A DNA stretch of 64,000 nucleotides. Source: Colias croceus (lineage: Eukaryota > Arthropoda > Insecta > Lepidoptera > Pieridae). The notes beneath the pieces are model-generated. The model saw nothing but the letters and a program-made list of their open reading frames with translations, had not been told where the DNA came from and searched no databases. The position numbers and the translations under genes are program-made. Below, one piece after another: positions 15,001 through 26,300 of the stretch. Position 1 is the first letter of the stretch. Every line of letters starts with the position of its first letter. The DNA lies in the NCBI RefSeq assembly GCF_905220415.1, contig NC_059543.1, positions 186,001-250,000 of the forward strand, given 5' to 3'.

Positions 15001-16121
15001 TATCTAACACCCAAAGAAATTTTCAAATCTGAACAGTAGTTCCCAAGATTGGCACATTCAAATAAACAAACTCTTCAGCTTTATAATATTAGTATGGATT
15101 CATAGCTGATTGTATTGAGTTACAAATATCTTTCCATACATCTAAACATTGAAACTGTCACACTTAATAATTTAGAAGTTTAGATACAAATTCACAATGG
15201 ATTTCCAATGAATAGAATACGCAACAATTTTATAAAATTTCAATTTTCATAAAATTCAAGTGGACCTGCCCCATCTCTGCATGAGTGTAGTGTTGATTTA
15301 TACAAATATTATAAAGCTGAAGAGTTTGTTTGTATGGTTATAAATGCTAATGCCAGAAACTACGGGTCCAATTACTAAAGTTAGATAGCCCATTTGTCGA
15401 AGAAGACTATAGTATAACTAGTCTAACACTCTGATACCAATAGTAGGGAAAGGATGTAGGTAAAACCTTTTACTATTTAAAAAATCTTACATCAAAATTT
15501 GTTGCATAGTTACAAAGATCTAAGAAAACATAGGCGCAGACAGCAGGAAGTAACTTTCTTTTAAACTAAGTACTGTATACTTTATGTACAGACTTTTTTT
15601 CTCCCTTTCTCTCCATATTATGCATGCTTTTAATGTTAATACACCATAATTAAATTCAAATCTATTTGAGTCATTGAAATTTTAATCAATTCAATACAAA
15701 ATGGTGCCTCACAAATAACTTAGTAATTAGATTAATTAATTGAACTATACAGTTATAGACAGCTAACCTATTTATAGAATTGCAATGAAATGGGTACTTA
15801 CTTGAAATAAATATGTTGAGAAGAAAGAGATCAGTATGGATGTTATAGCCAACACGAGACAAAGGTCCTGAAAGCTACAAATAATTTATTAATACAATTT
15901 GCTTCCAGTATTAAATATTATTATTAACATTTTATAGCATAATCCGTCGAATGAGTTACATTCAAATAGGAAACAATATTGAAAAATACTTACAAGAACA
16001 AAAGAAGCAATCCCCCTCGACTCTTCGGGAACAGACTCCAACAGTTGAATAATAAATCGCAACACATAAATAGCATTTGAAACACAAGACATGTTGAATA
16101 TCTCGGCACTGATACTTTCAT
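12032..16121 (-). CDS. TMEM138: Transmembrane protein 138 (ciliary transition zone)
   Basis: Complete gene, coding exons 16121-15994, 15874-15802, 14201-14030 and 12135-12032, giving 158 residues (human TMEM138 has 162). TMEM138 is a small multi-pass membrane protein needed for primary cilia; in insects cilia are limited to sensory neurons and sperm. The translation aligns along its whole length with the vertebrate protein: FQD before the second hydrophobic segment, LFQAGL at the exon 2/3 junction, and YYFFYKRA, SDPRFYED near the C-terminus. Four hydrophobic segments are visible. All junctions are GT-AG and the phases (2, 0, 1) close exactly. The start is the ATG at 16121, whose frame alone joins correctly to exon 2; a longer open frame overlapping exon 1 is a shadow. 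Divergent from GABPB. Confidence 0.92.
13006..13153. mobile_element. Short foldback MITE
   Basis: A 148-bp element whose ends are inverted: left GGGCCGGCGCAGATATGGCG, right (reverse complement) GAGCGCCAGCGCAGATATGG. The shared core is GCGCAGATATGGCGGA. The interior is too short to encode anything. The flanking triplets (TAA left, TCA right) suggest a decayed 3-bp duplication. Confidence 0.65.
13205..13300 (+). repeat. Interspersed repeat, 'ACTGGTCCGATTTGAAAAAT' family
   Basis: Begins with 'actaatattataaag' and contains gtactggtccgatttgaaa. The same sequence recurs, whole or partial and in both orientations, at 14698-14885, 14938-15100, 15298-15400, 29630-29825 and 55791-55985. It is a non-coding family dispersed in the introns and spacers of this window. 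Confidence 0.6.
13355..13490. repeat. 45-bp GC-rich tandem repeat
   Basis: About three copies of a 45-bp unit beginning gtgcggcgcggcaacgtcgc and continuing catcaactcatgtctatttt. Since 45 is a multiple of three, several frames stay open across it and give spurious repetitive ORFs on both strands. It lies within TMEM138 intron 3. Confidence 0.8.
14698..14885 (-). repeat. Interspersed repeat copy (family of 13205)
   Basis: Reverse-orientation copy starting ctagctgctctgcgcggttt and ending actcttcagcattataatat. It lies in TMEM138 intron 2. The GC-rich tip and the 'ctttcggtgttattt' section match the copies at 55791-55985 and 29630-29825. Confidence 0.65.
14938..15100 (-). repeat. Interspersed repeat copy (family of 13205)
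   Basis: A second reverse-orientation copy just beside the previous one, more diverged, with ctcctgttggtctgagcgag near one end and actcttcagctttataatat at the other. Confidence 0.6.
15298..15400 (+). repeat. Interspersed repeat fragment (family of 13205)
   Basis: A forward fragment beginning 'acaaatattataaagctgaa' and including aaactacgggtccaatt. Truncated relative to the other copies; in TMEM138 intron 2. Confidence 0.5.
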
Positions 16122-17370
16122 TTTCACGCGTTTGCTGAAAACGTGTTTTATACACGTAGTTTTCCTGATTTTAATTAAATTTATTTAAAAACAAAAATCT
16201 CGCAAACGGCAAAACAGTTTTGTTTCAAATGTGACAGTGATGAGTGACGTTTCAAGTACCAATTAGTATCGTCAGAAATCAATACCATGTATTATTAAAT
16301 TCGCTGTGTGGCTGTAATCAATACAAAACACCGTAGATTACAGAGAAGCCTTCAGGATGCCCTTGGCCCTTGGCCTTCGTGGAAAATTTCTTTACATTAT
16401 TTATTTTATTTTTTTATAATGGCTTTTAAAGACGAAGTGTACAATTTTGTATGATTATTTTTCTGTATCTGAATCAAGATCACAGATCAAGATTATTTTC
16501 AATTGTTTTACAATACTTTAGTAATAAAAAAATGTGTATATTACACATATATTACACAGGTATATTAGGTACCTATTACGACTATTATTACTCACGTACC
16601 TACTAAGTTATTATAAATTACCTAGGAAATATTTATGCGTGTAAAAGGAAAGTACTTATGTATTATTATTTTAGGATTAAAAATAAATAAGATTATATTA
16701 TGTTATCATTGAACCCATTTAAGTGTAATAAAATAATATTCACCATTCCCTTTTCCTTATAAGAAAAACAGTATAAAATTTAACGAAAATTAAAGTTTAA
16801 CATTATCTAAAAATTGACGTTTATTTTCGCGGCATAATGTTGAAGTCGATTCTCGATAAACGAGACGAGCTATCACTAAAATGTATAAAATATGTTGACA
16901 TTTTCCTCTGGTGTGTAATATCATTTTAATACGAAGCTATAATGTGTTTATAAGCTCGGAATATTTTCGCTTTTATTAAAAGTAAGTTAAATGCTCGCAT
17001 CAATAAAAAAGAACAGCATTTCTTACTAATAAAATAACTTCCGTCGACATTGGGACAGGAAAAGGAAGTATCTGATATTGAAAGTGCTTGGCGCTCGCTC
17101 TGATTTATCCATATCCTGTTTTAAGTATGAATGTGTATGAAATAGAAAAGCAAGATATTTTTAATTATTTCGTACAAAATGTTTATTCTACAGAAAGGGC
17201 AAATTATGATTAGAACAATATTGTCTAAATACTTCACGGTGACAATGGATATAACATGATTGGGGTTATAAATATAATTTGTATTTAGTTTTTGTTTACA
17301 CGATTTTAAAACTTGGAATTTTAATGAAGTTTAATTCAATAATTAATTTCAGAAGAAGTGAAAGGTCAAG
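16122..17370. promoter_or_regulatory. Shared upstream region of divergent TMEM138 and GABPB
   Basis: This 1.25 kb region separates the start codons of TMEM138 (minus) and GABPB (plus), so it must hold both promoters or their 5' UTRs. The bases just before the GABPB ATG follow a splice acceptor (ttaatttcag, ending at 17352), so GABPB probably has at least one upstream non-coding exon; a possible donor (gtaagtt) lies at 16982. No TATA box could be assigned with confidence. Confidence 0.5.
17036..17044 (-). promoter_or_regulatory. ETS/GABP-type binding motif
   Basis: On the minus strand this reads ACGGAAGTT, which fits the ETS consensus (core GGAA, preferred CGGAAGT). A second core, AGGAAGT, lies at 17063-17069 on the plus strand. 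ETS proteins such as GABP-alpha, the expected partner of the neighbouring GABPB product, bind such sites. Binding itself is inference. Confidence 0.35.
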
Positions 17371-20300
17371 ATGACCTCAGAGTTTTGTGCGGACGATGTT
17401 TTGGTTCAATTAACATCACCACCAGTTTTTGTAAGTACTTACATTTTATTTTATTTTTAAGTTTTCAATCAGTTAACTAACAAAATTGTCTTTGTATTTG
17501 AAATAAATGTACAATATACATTATAAATACATACCTACATTGGATTCATACTACTACTTTTTATTCAATAAAATCTTGCTTTGTTCAGTATGTGTGGCAT
17601 CCAAATAGTTTTTAATAACCAATTTAGTTAGTTAGGTGCATGTGATCTATAGACTACAGTCCAAGAGAAGTTGAATAAACTATAATACAATTTCATGGTA
17701 CACATGTATAATATACAATCATATAACCAATGCAAACTATTTATATTTTTTATGAAAAAAAATATAGTTATTTTATTTTAATGTAACTATTAGCAGCTTA
17801 AAATCCAAAATATCAAATGACATTTTCAGTCGGAAGCAACATGTAGCTCCGGTACAACACCAACAACAACAAGGGTACAGACTTCTTCAGTAGCAGTGGA
17901 GCTTGGTCGGAGGCTGTTACTGGCCGCTCGAGCAGGTGACACCGCTACAGTACTGGAATTGATGGCTAAGGGCGCTCCCTTCACAACAGATTGGCTTGGC
18001 ACCTCCCCCTTACACTTGGCTGCTGCTAACAAACATGTGGAGACTTGCGCAGTGTTATTACGAGCTGGAGTGAGTAGAGACGCTCGAACGAAGGTGGAAA
18101 GGACTCCATTGCACATGGCCGCTCATGCTGGCAATGCATCAGTGATCACTCTGCTGATTAATCATGGAGCTAGTATTGATTGTCGGTGAGTGTTGTTTTA
18201 TTCTTGATAGTAAAGTTTAAACTGAAAGCTGCTTAGAGCAACAAAAATGTTAAAACATTTTATTTATAAGTATTCCGTCATTCCAATGTCTAAAATGTTG
18301 TGCATACAAGATAGCCATGAAGATAGTTAATGTAACATTAATTGATATAACAGAATAATAGGAAGCACATTCTGCTGGTCTTGTTCATTAGTGAATATTA
18401 AACCTTTGTACATTTCTTATAAGAACTTGAAAGTGAATTGAAACAATAAACAAAGTATTTTTATTAACAGTCTATTTTGTGTTTCACGATGATGTCATGA
18501 TGTCCATAAATTAGGTACGTGAGGTGTTTGGGGGGGGGGGGGGGGGGGAAAGGGTTAAAACAGTTTTATTTCTGATTGAAACCAAAGAAATATTCTTATT
18601 TAACAAAAAATTGAAAAAAACACTTCACTTAATTTATGGGCGTTCCCTAGTTGTAGAGAACAAAGTGGGGACTTACATTTATATATTTTATAGTACATCT
18701 ATACTGGTGTCTGTAGATACTATATTATGAAGAGTAGATACATATTATAATATAGCATAAATAACATTTAACATCCAGCTATAATAACAAAGTCGTAAAT
18801 GAGACGTTATTTCATTGTTTTAAGGTTGAATTTAGTTTGTGTATATTGATCATCTCACTGTGGTTGTAAAAAATTATCTCTATTGTTATATTTCCAGAAT
18901 GAACCTTAAGTTGACGCTTATTAGTGCTTATAAGCTGATTTTTCTTTTCGATTTTTGAACGTTGGTTTCTTACGACTAGAATTTTACATAGAACTCATAG
19001 AACACATTTGAGGGCATAGTTTTGTTTTGTTTGTTTAAGATTGTATATCGTATTTGTATATCTAGTTGTTATTGATCGAAGTTTTAAGTGCATGAATATG
19101 ATTTGTTACGGTTTAGCGACATGCTGCAAATGACGCCGCTGCACTGGGCGGCAGCTCGCGGGCACGTGGCAGCCGCGCGCGAGCTGCTGCTGGCGGGCGC
19201 CGACCCGTCCGCGCGCTGCAAGTTCCGCAAGACGCCGCGCGACCTCGCCGCCCGCAACCGCCACGCGGACGTCGTGCGCCTGCTCGACCGCCACGAGGGT
19301 GAGTGTGCCGCGAGCTGTGTGCCGCGAGTTGTGTGCCGCGAGCTGTGTGCCGCGAGTTGTGTGCCGCGAGCTGTGTGCTGCTGTACCCAGCGCACCGCGA
19401 GCTGTGTGCCGCGAGCTGTGTGCCGCGAGCTGTGTGCCGCTCCACACAGCGCGCCGCGAGCTGTGTGCCGTTCCACCCATCCAGTATATAATATAGACAC
19501 TATATTTCCGCCCGCGGCTTCGCCCGCGTTTTCAAAGGAAAACCCGCATAGTTCCCGTTCCCGTGGGATTTCCGGGATAAAACCTACCCTATGTGTTAAT
19601 CAAAGTTACCTTCTATATGTGTGCTAAATTTCGTTGTAATCGGTTCAGTAGTATTTGCGTGAAAGAGTAGCAAACACACACACACACACACACATCCTCA
19701 CAAATTTTCGCATTTATAATATTAGTAGGATTAAAACTGCTTTTTACATTATCTCTCTGATTTTTTTTTAATTTATCTATCAAATTAAATACTTAATAAA
19801 ATAAATAATAATTTATCTTCACAATCGCCTAACAACGGTTTAGAGCAATCTTCTGTATCCTCTCCCATCTCACGGAACCGTTGCAGTTGTACTAAGTTCT
19901 CTTCAGAATTATTTCTGAGAAACACGAAATATAAGGTTATTTATTCTGCATACCATGTTTAAATATAAATTTATAGTTGAATATAGTTGAAGTTTTATCA
20001 TAATTATCGAAATTTTCCTGACTTATAGAAATTTTTGCGGCAAAGAGAAATTTTTCTTGCTTATAGAAATTTTCCCGACTTATGGAATTTTTCCTGACGT
20101 ATAGAAATTTTCCGGGCTTATGGAATTTTCCTTTATGTTAGGAATTTTCCCGACTTATCGTTATTTTCCCGACTTATGGATTTTTCCAGGCGTATAGAAA
20201 TTTTCCTGACGAATAGAAATTTTCCTGGCTTATAAACATTTTCTTGACTTATACAAATTTTCCTTATCTATATAAATTTTCCTGACGTATAGAAATTTTC

Positions 20301-23300
20301 CTGGCGTATAGAAATTTTCCTGACGTATAGAGATTTTCCTGGCGTATAGAAATTTTCCTGGCTTATAAACATTTTCCTGACTTATTACAAATTTTCCTTA
20401 TCTACATAATTATATAAATTTTCCTGACGTATAGAAATTTTCCTAGCGTATAGAAATTTTCCCGACTTATCGTAATTTTCCCGGCTTATGAATTTTTCCT
20501 GAATTGTAGAAATTTTTGCGGCAAAGAGAAATTTTCTTCACGTATATCACGTATATTATATTCCTGGCTGATAGAATTTTTCCTGACGTGAAGAAATTTT
20601 CCTGGCTTATAGAAATTTTGCTGCTTATAGAAATTTTCCCGACGCATAGAAATTTTCCTGACGTATAAAAAATTTCCTGGCTTATAGAATTTTTCCTGAC
20701 GTATAGAAATTTTCCGGACTTATTGAAATTTTCCTTATAGAAATTTTCCCGACTTATGGAATTTTTCCTGACTTATAGAAATTTTCCGGGATTATGGAAA
20801 TTTTCCATTCTTTTAGGAATTTTCCGGACTTATCGTAATTTTCCCGACTTATGGATTTTTCCTGGCGTATAGAAATTTTCCTCACGTATAGATATTTTCC
20901 TGACGTATAGAAATTTTCCTGGCTTATACAAATTTTCCTTATCTACATATATAAATTTTCCTGGCGTATAGAAATTTTCCTTTCCGTATAGAAAATTTTC
21001 CGACTTATCGTAATTTTTCTGTCAATCGAAATTTCCTAACTATTGTTAAAATTATTTTTCTAATCTTCCTAAAATTGGAAATTTTTACGACTGATTAAAG
21101 TACTACCAACCACCCACCTATTCCCACCCACATCCCGTACGCTATGCTCTCTATTCACAGGCTGCGCGTGCGCAGAATGGCTCAGTATCTGCATAGCTAG
21201 CGAACCTATAAACCTATTGTTTTATTTCAAGTGAACACCCATACAATTTTGTCACGAGCCGCCTCTGGTCCAATAATCTTATTTATTTAGCACTTTTAAT
21301 ACTTACAAAATATTTATTTTTATGGTACTTATTTTTTGGGTTCCACAGGCAGTTTTCACTCTGATAGAGCTCAATAAATTTAAATGTTTCCTCGTTACTC
21401 ATATTGTTCGCCATTTCGTCAAGTTAGGTGTTAATTCGCCGCAAGAAAAAACGTGCACTCTTGATCGCTGCTACAGTCAAACTGATCGTGCGGCCAATGT
21501 GTGGATGGTGCGCCAAGCTTGCGACAAGTGTCCTTTGATGTTGCCGACACCGCACGGCAAGCTCGCTAGCGTGCCGGCCAACGTTCAAATACCTACCGCC
21601 AATGCGCCAACGCCCGTTCTACACATTGGGCCAGTGGCTGTGCCAACGCGCTTGCCAACGAGTTGGCCTATGTGTAGTGCCGGCATAACACGTGCATGCC
21701 TACTCCTAATATAAGCAATAGAGTATAATTTTTGATTAAATAGTTTTACTTACTTTCAGAACAGACATCCGAAGAACCGGTTAAGGAGCAGCAAAATGAA
21801 TTCGCCGTATTACAAAGTAATTTTCGTTTATTAATGTATTTTATATAATTATTTAAATTTGAAACAATTGCAATTAATGAGATGGTCTTATTTTTAGAAA
21901 TTGCTGAAACGAAAACAACACCAAAAAAGCAGCAACAGGAAAAAATGATAGAAGTAGAAATCAAGCCAGAGGTAAGAATATTTTTTTATAATATGAATCT
22001 AAAATTTGTGTGATTTAATAAAATAATGGGCCCAAAATAGATCCCTGTGGAATACCAAGGTGTATAAATTGACCGAGATTATTTTAATCACACTTCCGAC
22101 TTTTAAAAGTTATAAAATGCTTTCATAAATAACTAACGGCGTTGCATGTTACACAGGAGAAAATTTTCAGATTTCACATGACCAAGTTTTGTATACGGCA
22201 TTCAGTCAGAAGCTTTAGTTAAGTTGACGCGAGAAAGTGTTGTAGTTTGATATAATATAATACACCCATGACCCATGTGTAGATAGTAAAATGAATATAG
22301 TTACAATATTTTGCGTTTCCACAAGTTTCTATTTCTATTGCACATTTTGCTATAGTCTGAGGTATTTACATTTTTATACACGGAAATTGTTTAGAAATTA
22401 AAGACATCTTCCTTATTTGAAATATTGTATTAATTTGATATTAAACAAGCTTTTGTATATTATGAAATAGAAACAAGCGATATGGCTCAGTCATTGAAAA
22501 TTTCATGAGATTTGCTCCAGCCATTTTGGAGGAGTACGATAACTAAGATTGTGATACGAGAATTTTATATAAGAAACAATTTATTTATTCATCAGCATGA
22601 CGGTGTAGTTACAAAAGATTCGGAATTTCCCTGTTAAGTTAAAAAAAAATCTGTAGTAGGGTAGCAATATATAGTTAGAGATAACAAATAATATTTCTTT
22701 TTGAATTATACTAACAAATATATGGATGATAATCTGATTGAAATAAAATAATAATGAATTGCAGCCCCCCCAACAAGCGCGACAAAGCAGTGAGACAGAA
22801 ACGAGCGACGCAGCACAACTGCTCAAGCGGCACGGCATCACCTTACTGCCGGCCGACCCGGGCGGTACCGTGCTCACCGCGCTGCAGAGCGGACGGACTG
22901 TCGTGCTCTCCGGTGAGGGTTATGAAAAATTGTAAAAAAAACTTCACTTCAAAAAATATTTTTAGTTCAGAATAATGATGAGATCTTTTGTTTTACATTT
23001 TATCGCCTCGCTCAATGAACCTTGCTCTACGAATCAATTTCTGATATGGTAGAATTATCTTTACGTATTTGTTAATTTCTCCTAGGGTACTTAATAGTAA
23101 TTTCTAATAGGGTTTTAGTTATTTACTTATAAATAATATAATTTTTATTAATAACATTGATATTATAAATAAAGAGATATACATACAAACGATAAGGCAT
23201 GTATAATGTACATAGTAAGATGGCAGTATTTGATTATCGTTAGTGAAAATGAGACAAATGCAATAAAATTTAACATAATTTCATAATGAAATAAAATAAC

Positions 23301-26300
23301 ATTTCGGTATGGCACTCTCGAAGGGCTTACCTTACCTTTTTATACTGCTGGTTTCCTAAGGATGTTTTCCTACACTGTTAAAGAGCAGTGGAAATGTTAT
23401 GACATGCGGTCTCGAATCCCCGACTTATCGATTTGATGTCCGAGCTCTTCACCACTGAGCTACCATTGCTTTAATGTATACTGTTTGTTTCGAACGTATA
23501 GTATGTTTTATTTACTTAAAACGACTATTTACGTATATTAACTAAAATGTTTATTGAATTCCTTCCCCCCCAGACGCAGGCAAGCTAATGCTAAAGGAGA
23601 GCACTACCCCCCACCCCCCTCCCCCGTCCCCGTGCCCGTCCCCCCGCGCGCGCGCCCCCCCACCGCCCCGCGCACTCAAGGTGCTCGCACTTAACAATAA
23701 AGTGCTAGCTGTTAACGACAGGAACCCGCACCACTATCAGGTATTTGTTCACTAGCTTTACATGAAAATTGGTAGAAAAATAGCAATAGTTTTGAAGTCC
23801 CCTTTCACATTTTTTTTATCTAGCATACAATTCACTCGTTCCGCGTTTATTAACTTTTATTTTAAATTTTGAAGTGAAACTTCTTGAGGCGTGTAGAGAG
23901 TAAATTTTCAAGATCGCGTCATGGCAATACCATCACGTATTGAAGTAAGGCGACGATTATGGTATTTTTAAATATTGCTTAAGAATTTTCACTTCTGCGC
24001 GCTCTTTTTATGAAAGTTATAATATTCAGCAAACTAGCCTTGTATATTATACTAGCCGTCCGCCCCGGCTTCGCCCGTGGTACATGTTTTCGTTTTCTCT
24101 CCATAAGAACCATCCTCGTACTTCAAGGAATATTATAAAAAAAGAATTAACGAAATCGGTTCAGCCGTTCTCGAATTATACGCTTACCAACACATTTTGC
24201 GATTCATTTTTATAGTATAAGACTAGCTGGTGCGTTGTGCGCGGGCTGCAAGCAGCCCGCGAGCCCCTTTTGCCCCTGGGTTGAAGCAATAGGGCAGTCA
24301 TTTGAAAATATATTCGGATTTTCTGTCCATTTGTTACATCTGCTAACAGCGATTCTACAGTCAGTCGTTAATGCTTATATAAATTCCCCATTCAAGTATT
24401 TTCCACTCCGGGAGGCTGTCCACCTTCGAGGGAGCGTAGTGCGCGGGCTGCAAGCAGCCCGCGAAACATCCCAGGGCAGAAATCTTCAGTCATTTGAAAA
24501 TGCATTCGAATTTCCTATCCATTTGTTACATCTCCTAACAGCGATTCTACAGTCAGTCGGTAATGCTTATAAATTCCCCATTCAAATATTTTCTATTCCG
24601 GGGGGCTGTCCACCTTCGAGGTTGCGTGGTGCGCGAGCTGCAAGCAGCTCGCGGCTCATCCCAGGGCAGAAATCTTCAGTCATTTGAAAATGCATTCGAA
24701 TTTCCTTTCCATTTCTAACATCTGCTAACAGCGATTCTACAGTCAGTCGAAACTGCTTATAAATTACTTATTCAAATGTTGTTAAATTTTTGAAACGTCT
24801 TATCGATAGCGGGCAGTGACTTTTCATAATAAACTGTTCAAGAGTTAACCTAACACGCTCGTCGCTTCGCTCCTCGCTACCTATTTGAATATTTAGGCCG
24901 GCCGCTGCCGCGACTCGCTCGCTTCGCTCGCTTGGCTCGTGCGATAGGTAGTTCAAAAGTTAACCTAACACGCTCGTCGCTTCGCTCCTCGCTACCTATT
25001 TGAATATTTAGGCCGGCCGCTACCGTGACTCGCTCGCTTCGCTCGCATGGCTCGTGTGGTAGTTCAAAAGTTAACCTAACACGCTCGTCGCTTCGCTCCT
25101 CGCTACCTAAACTGCTTATAAATTACTTATTCAAATATTGGTAAAATTTTTGAAACGTCTTATCGATAGCGGGCAGTGACTTTTCATAATAAACTGTTCA
25201 AGAGTTAACCTAACACGCTCGTCGCTTCGCTCCTCGCTACCTATTTGAATATTTAGGCCAGCCGCTGCCGCAACTCGCTCGCTTCGCTCGCTTGGCTCGT
25301 GCGGTAGGTAGTTCAAAAGTTAACCTAACACGCTCGTCGCTTCGCTCCTCGCTACCTATTTGAATATTTAGGCCGGCCGCTACCGTGACTCGCTCGCTTC
25401 GCTCGCATGGCTCGTGTGGTAGTTCAAAAGTTAACCTAACACGCTCGTCGCTTCGCTCCTCGCTACCTAAACTGCTTATAAATTACTTATTCAAATATTG
25501 GTAAAATTTTTGAAACGTCTTATCGATAGCGGGCAGTGACTTTTCATAATAAACTGTTCAAGAGTTAACCTAACACGCTCGTCGCTTCGCTCCTCGCTAC
25601 CTATTTGAATATTTAGGCCAGCCGCTGCCGCAACTCGCTCGCTTCGCTCGCTTGGCTCGTGCGGTAGGTAGTTCAAAAGTTAACCTAACACGCTCGTCGC
25701 TTCGCTCCTCGCTACCTATTTGAATATTTAGGCCGGCCGCTGTCGTGACTCGCTCGCTTCGCTCGCATGGCTCGTGTGGTAGTTCAAAAGTTAACCTTAC
25801 ACGCTCGTCGCTTCGCTCCTCGCTACCTAAACTGCTTATAAATTACTTATTATTCAAATATTGGTAAAATTTTTGAAACGTCTTATCGATAGCGGGCAGT
25901 GACTTTTCATTATAAACTGTTCAAGAGTTAACCTAACACGCTCGTCGCTTCGCTCCTCGCTACCTATTTCAATATTTAGGCCGGCCGTTGACGCGAGTCG
26001 CTCGCTTCGCTCGCTTGGCTCGTGCGGTAAGTAGTTCAAAAGTTAACCTAACACGCTCGTCGCTTCGCTCCTCGCTACCTATTTGAATATTTACGCTGGC
26101 CGCTGCCGTGACTCGCTCGCTTCGCTCGCTTGGCTCGTGCGGTAGTTCAAAAGTTAATAAATATTTTCTACTCCGGGAGGCTGTCAACCCTCGAAGTTGC
26201 GCGGTGCGCGGGCAGCAAGCAGCCCGCGGCGCCGTCCTTTGCCGTTGCTATTCAATCACCCTTCCTACTATGGGAATTTCCATACAAAATTTTCGAAAAA

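Noticed and set aside
15889..16155. 88-codon frame overlapping TMEM138 exon 1
   Set aside because: Its frame does not join to exon 2; the overlapping frame starting at 16121 gives the conserved TMEM138 sequence.
19084..19627. Long frames with Cys/Arg or His/Thr/Ala repeats around 19300-19480
   Set aside because: Caused by the 14-bp minisatellite after GABPB exon 3; only the exon part (19117-19298) is coding.
24235..24687. 150-codon frame with an internal duplication
   Set aside because: The duplication is that of the hairpin-bearing DNA repeat; no protein family features.
24750..26160. Possible CRISPR-like array
   Set aside because: Repeats are long and directly joined without unique spacers; the window is eukaryotic.
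24768..26187. Repeated 61-codon minus-strand frames
   Set aside because: They recur with the 360-bp tandem unit, contain only repeat-derived sequence and have no protein features.
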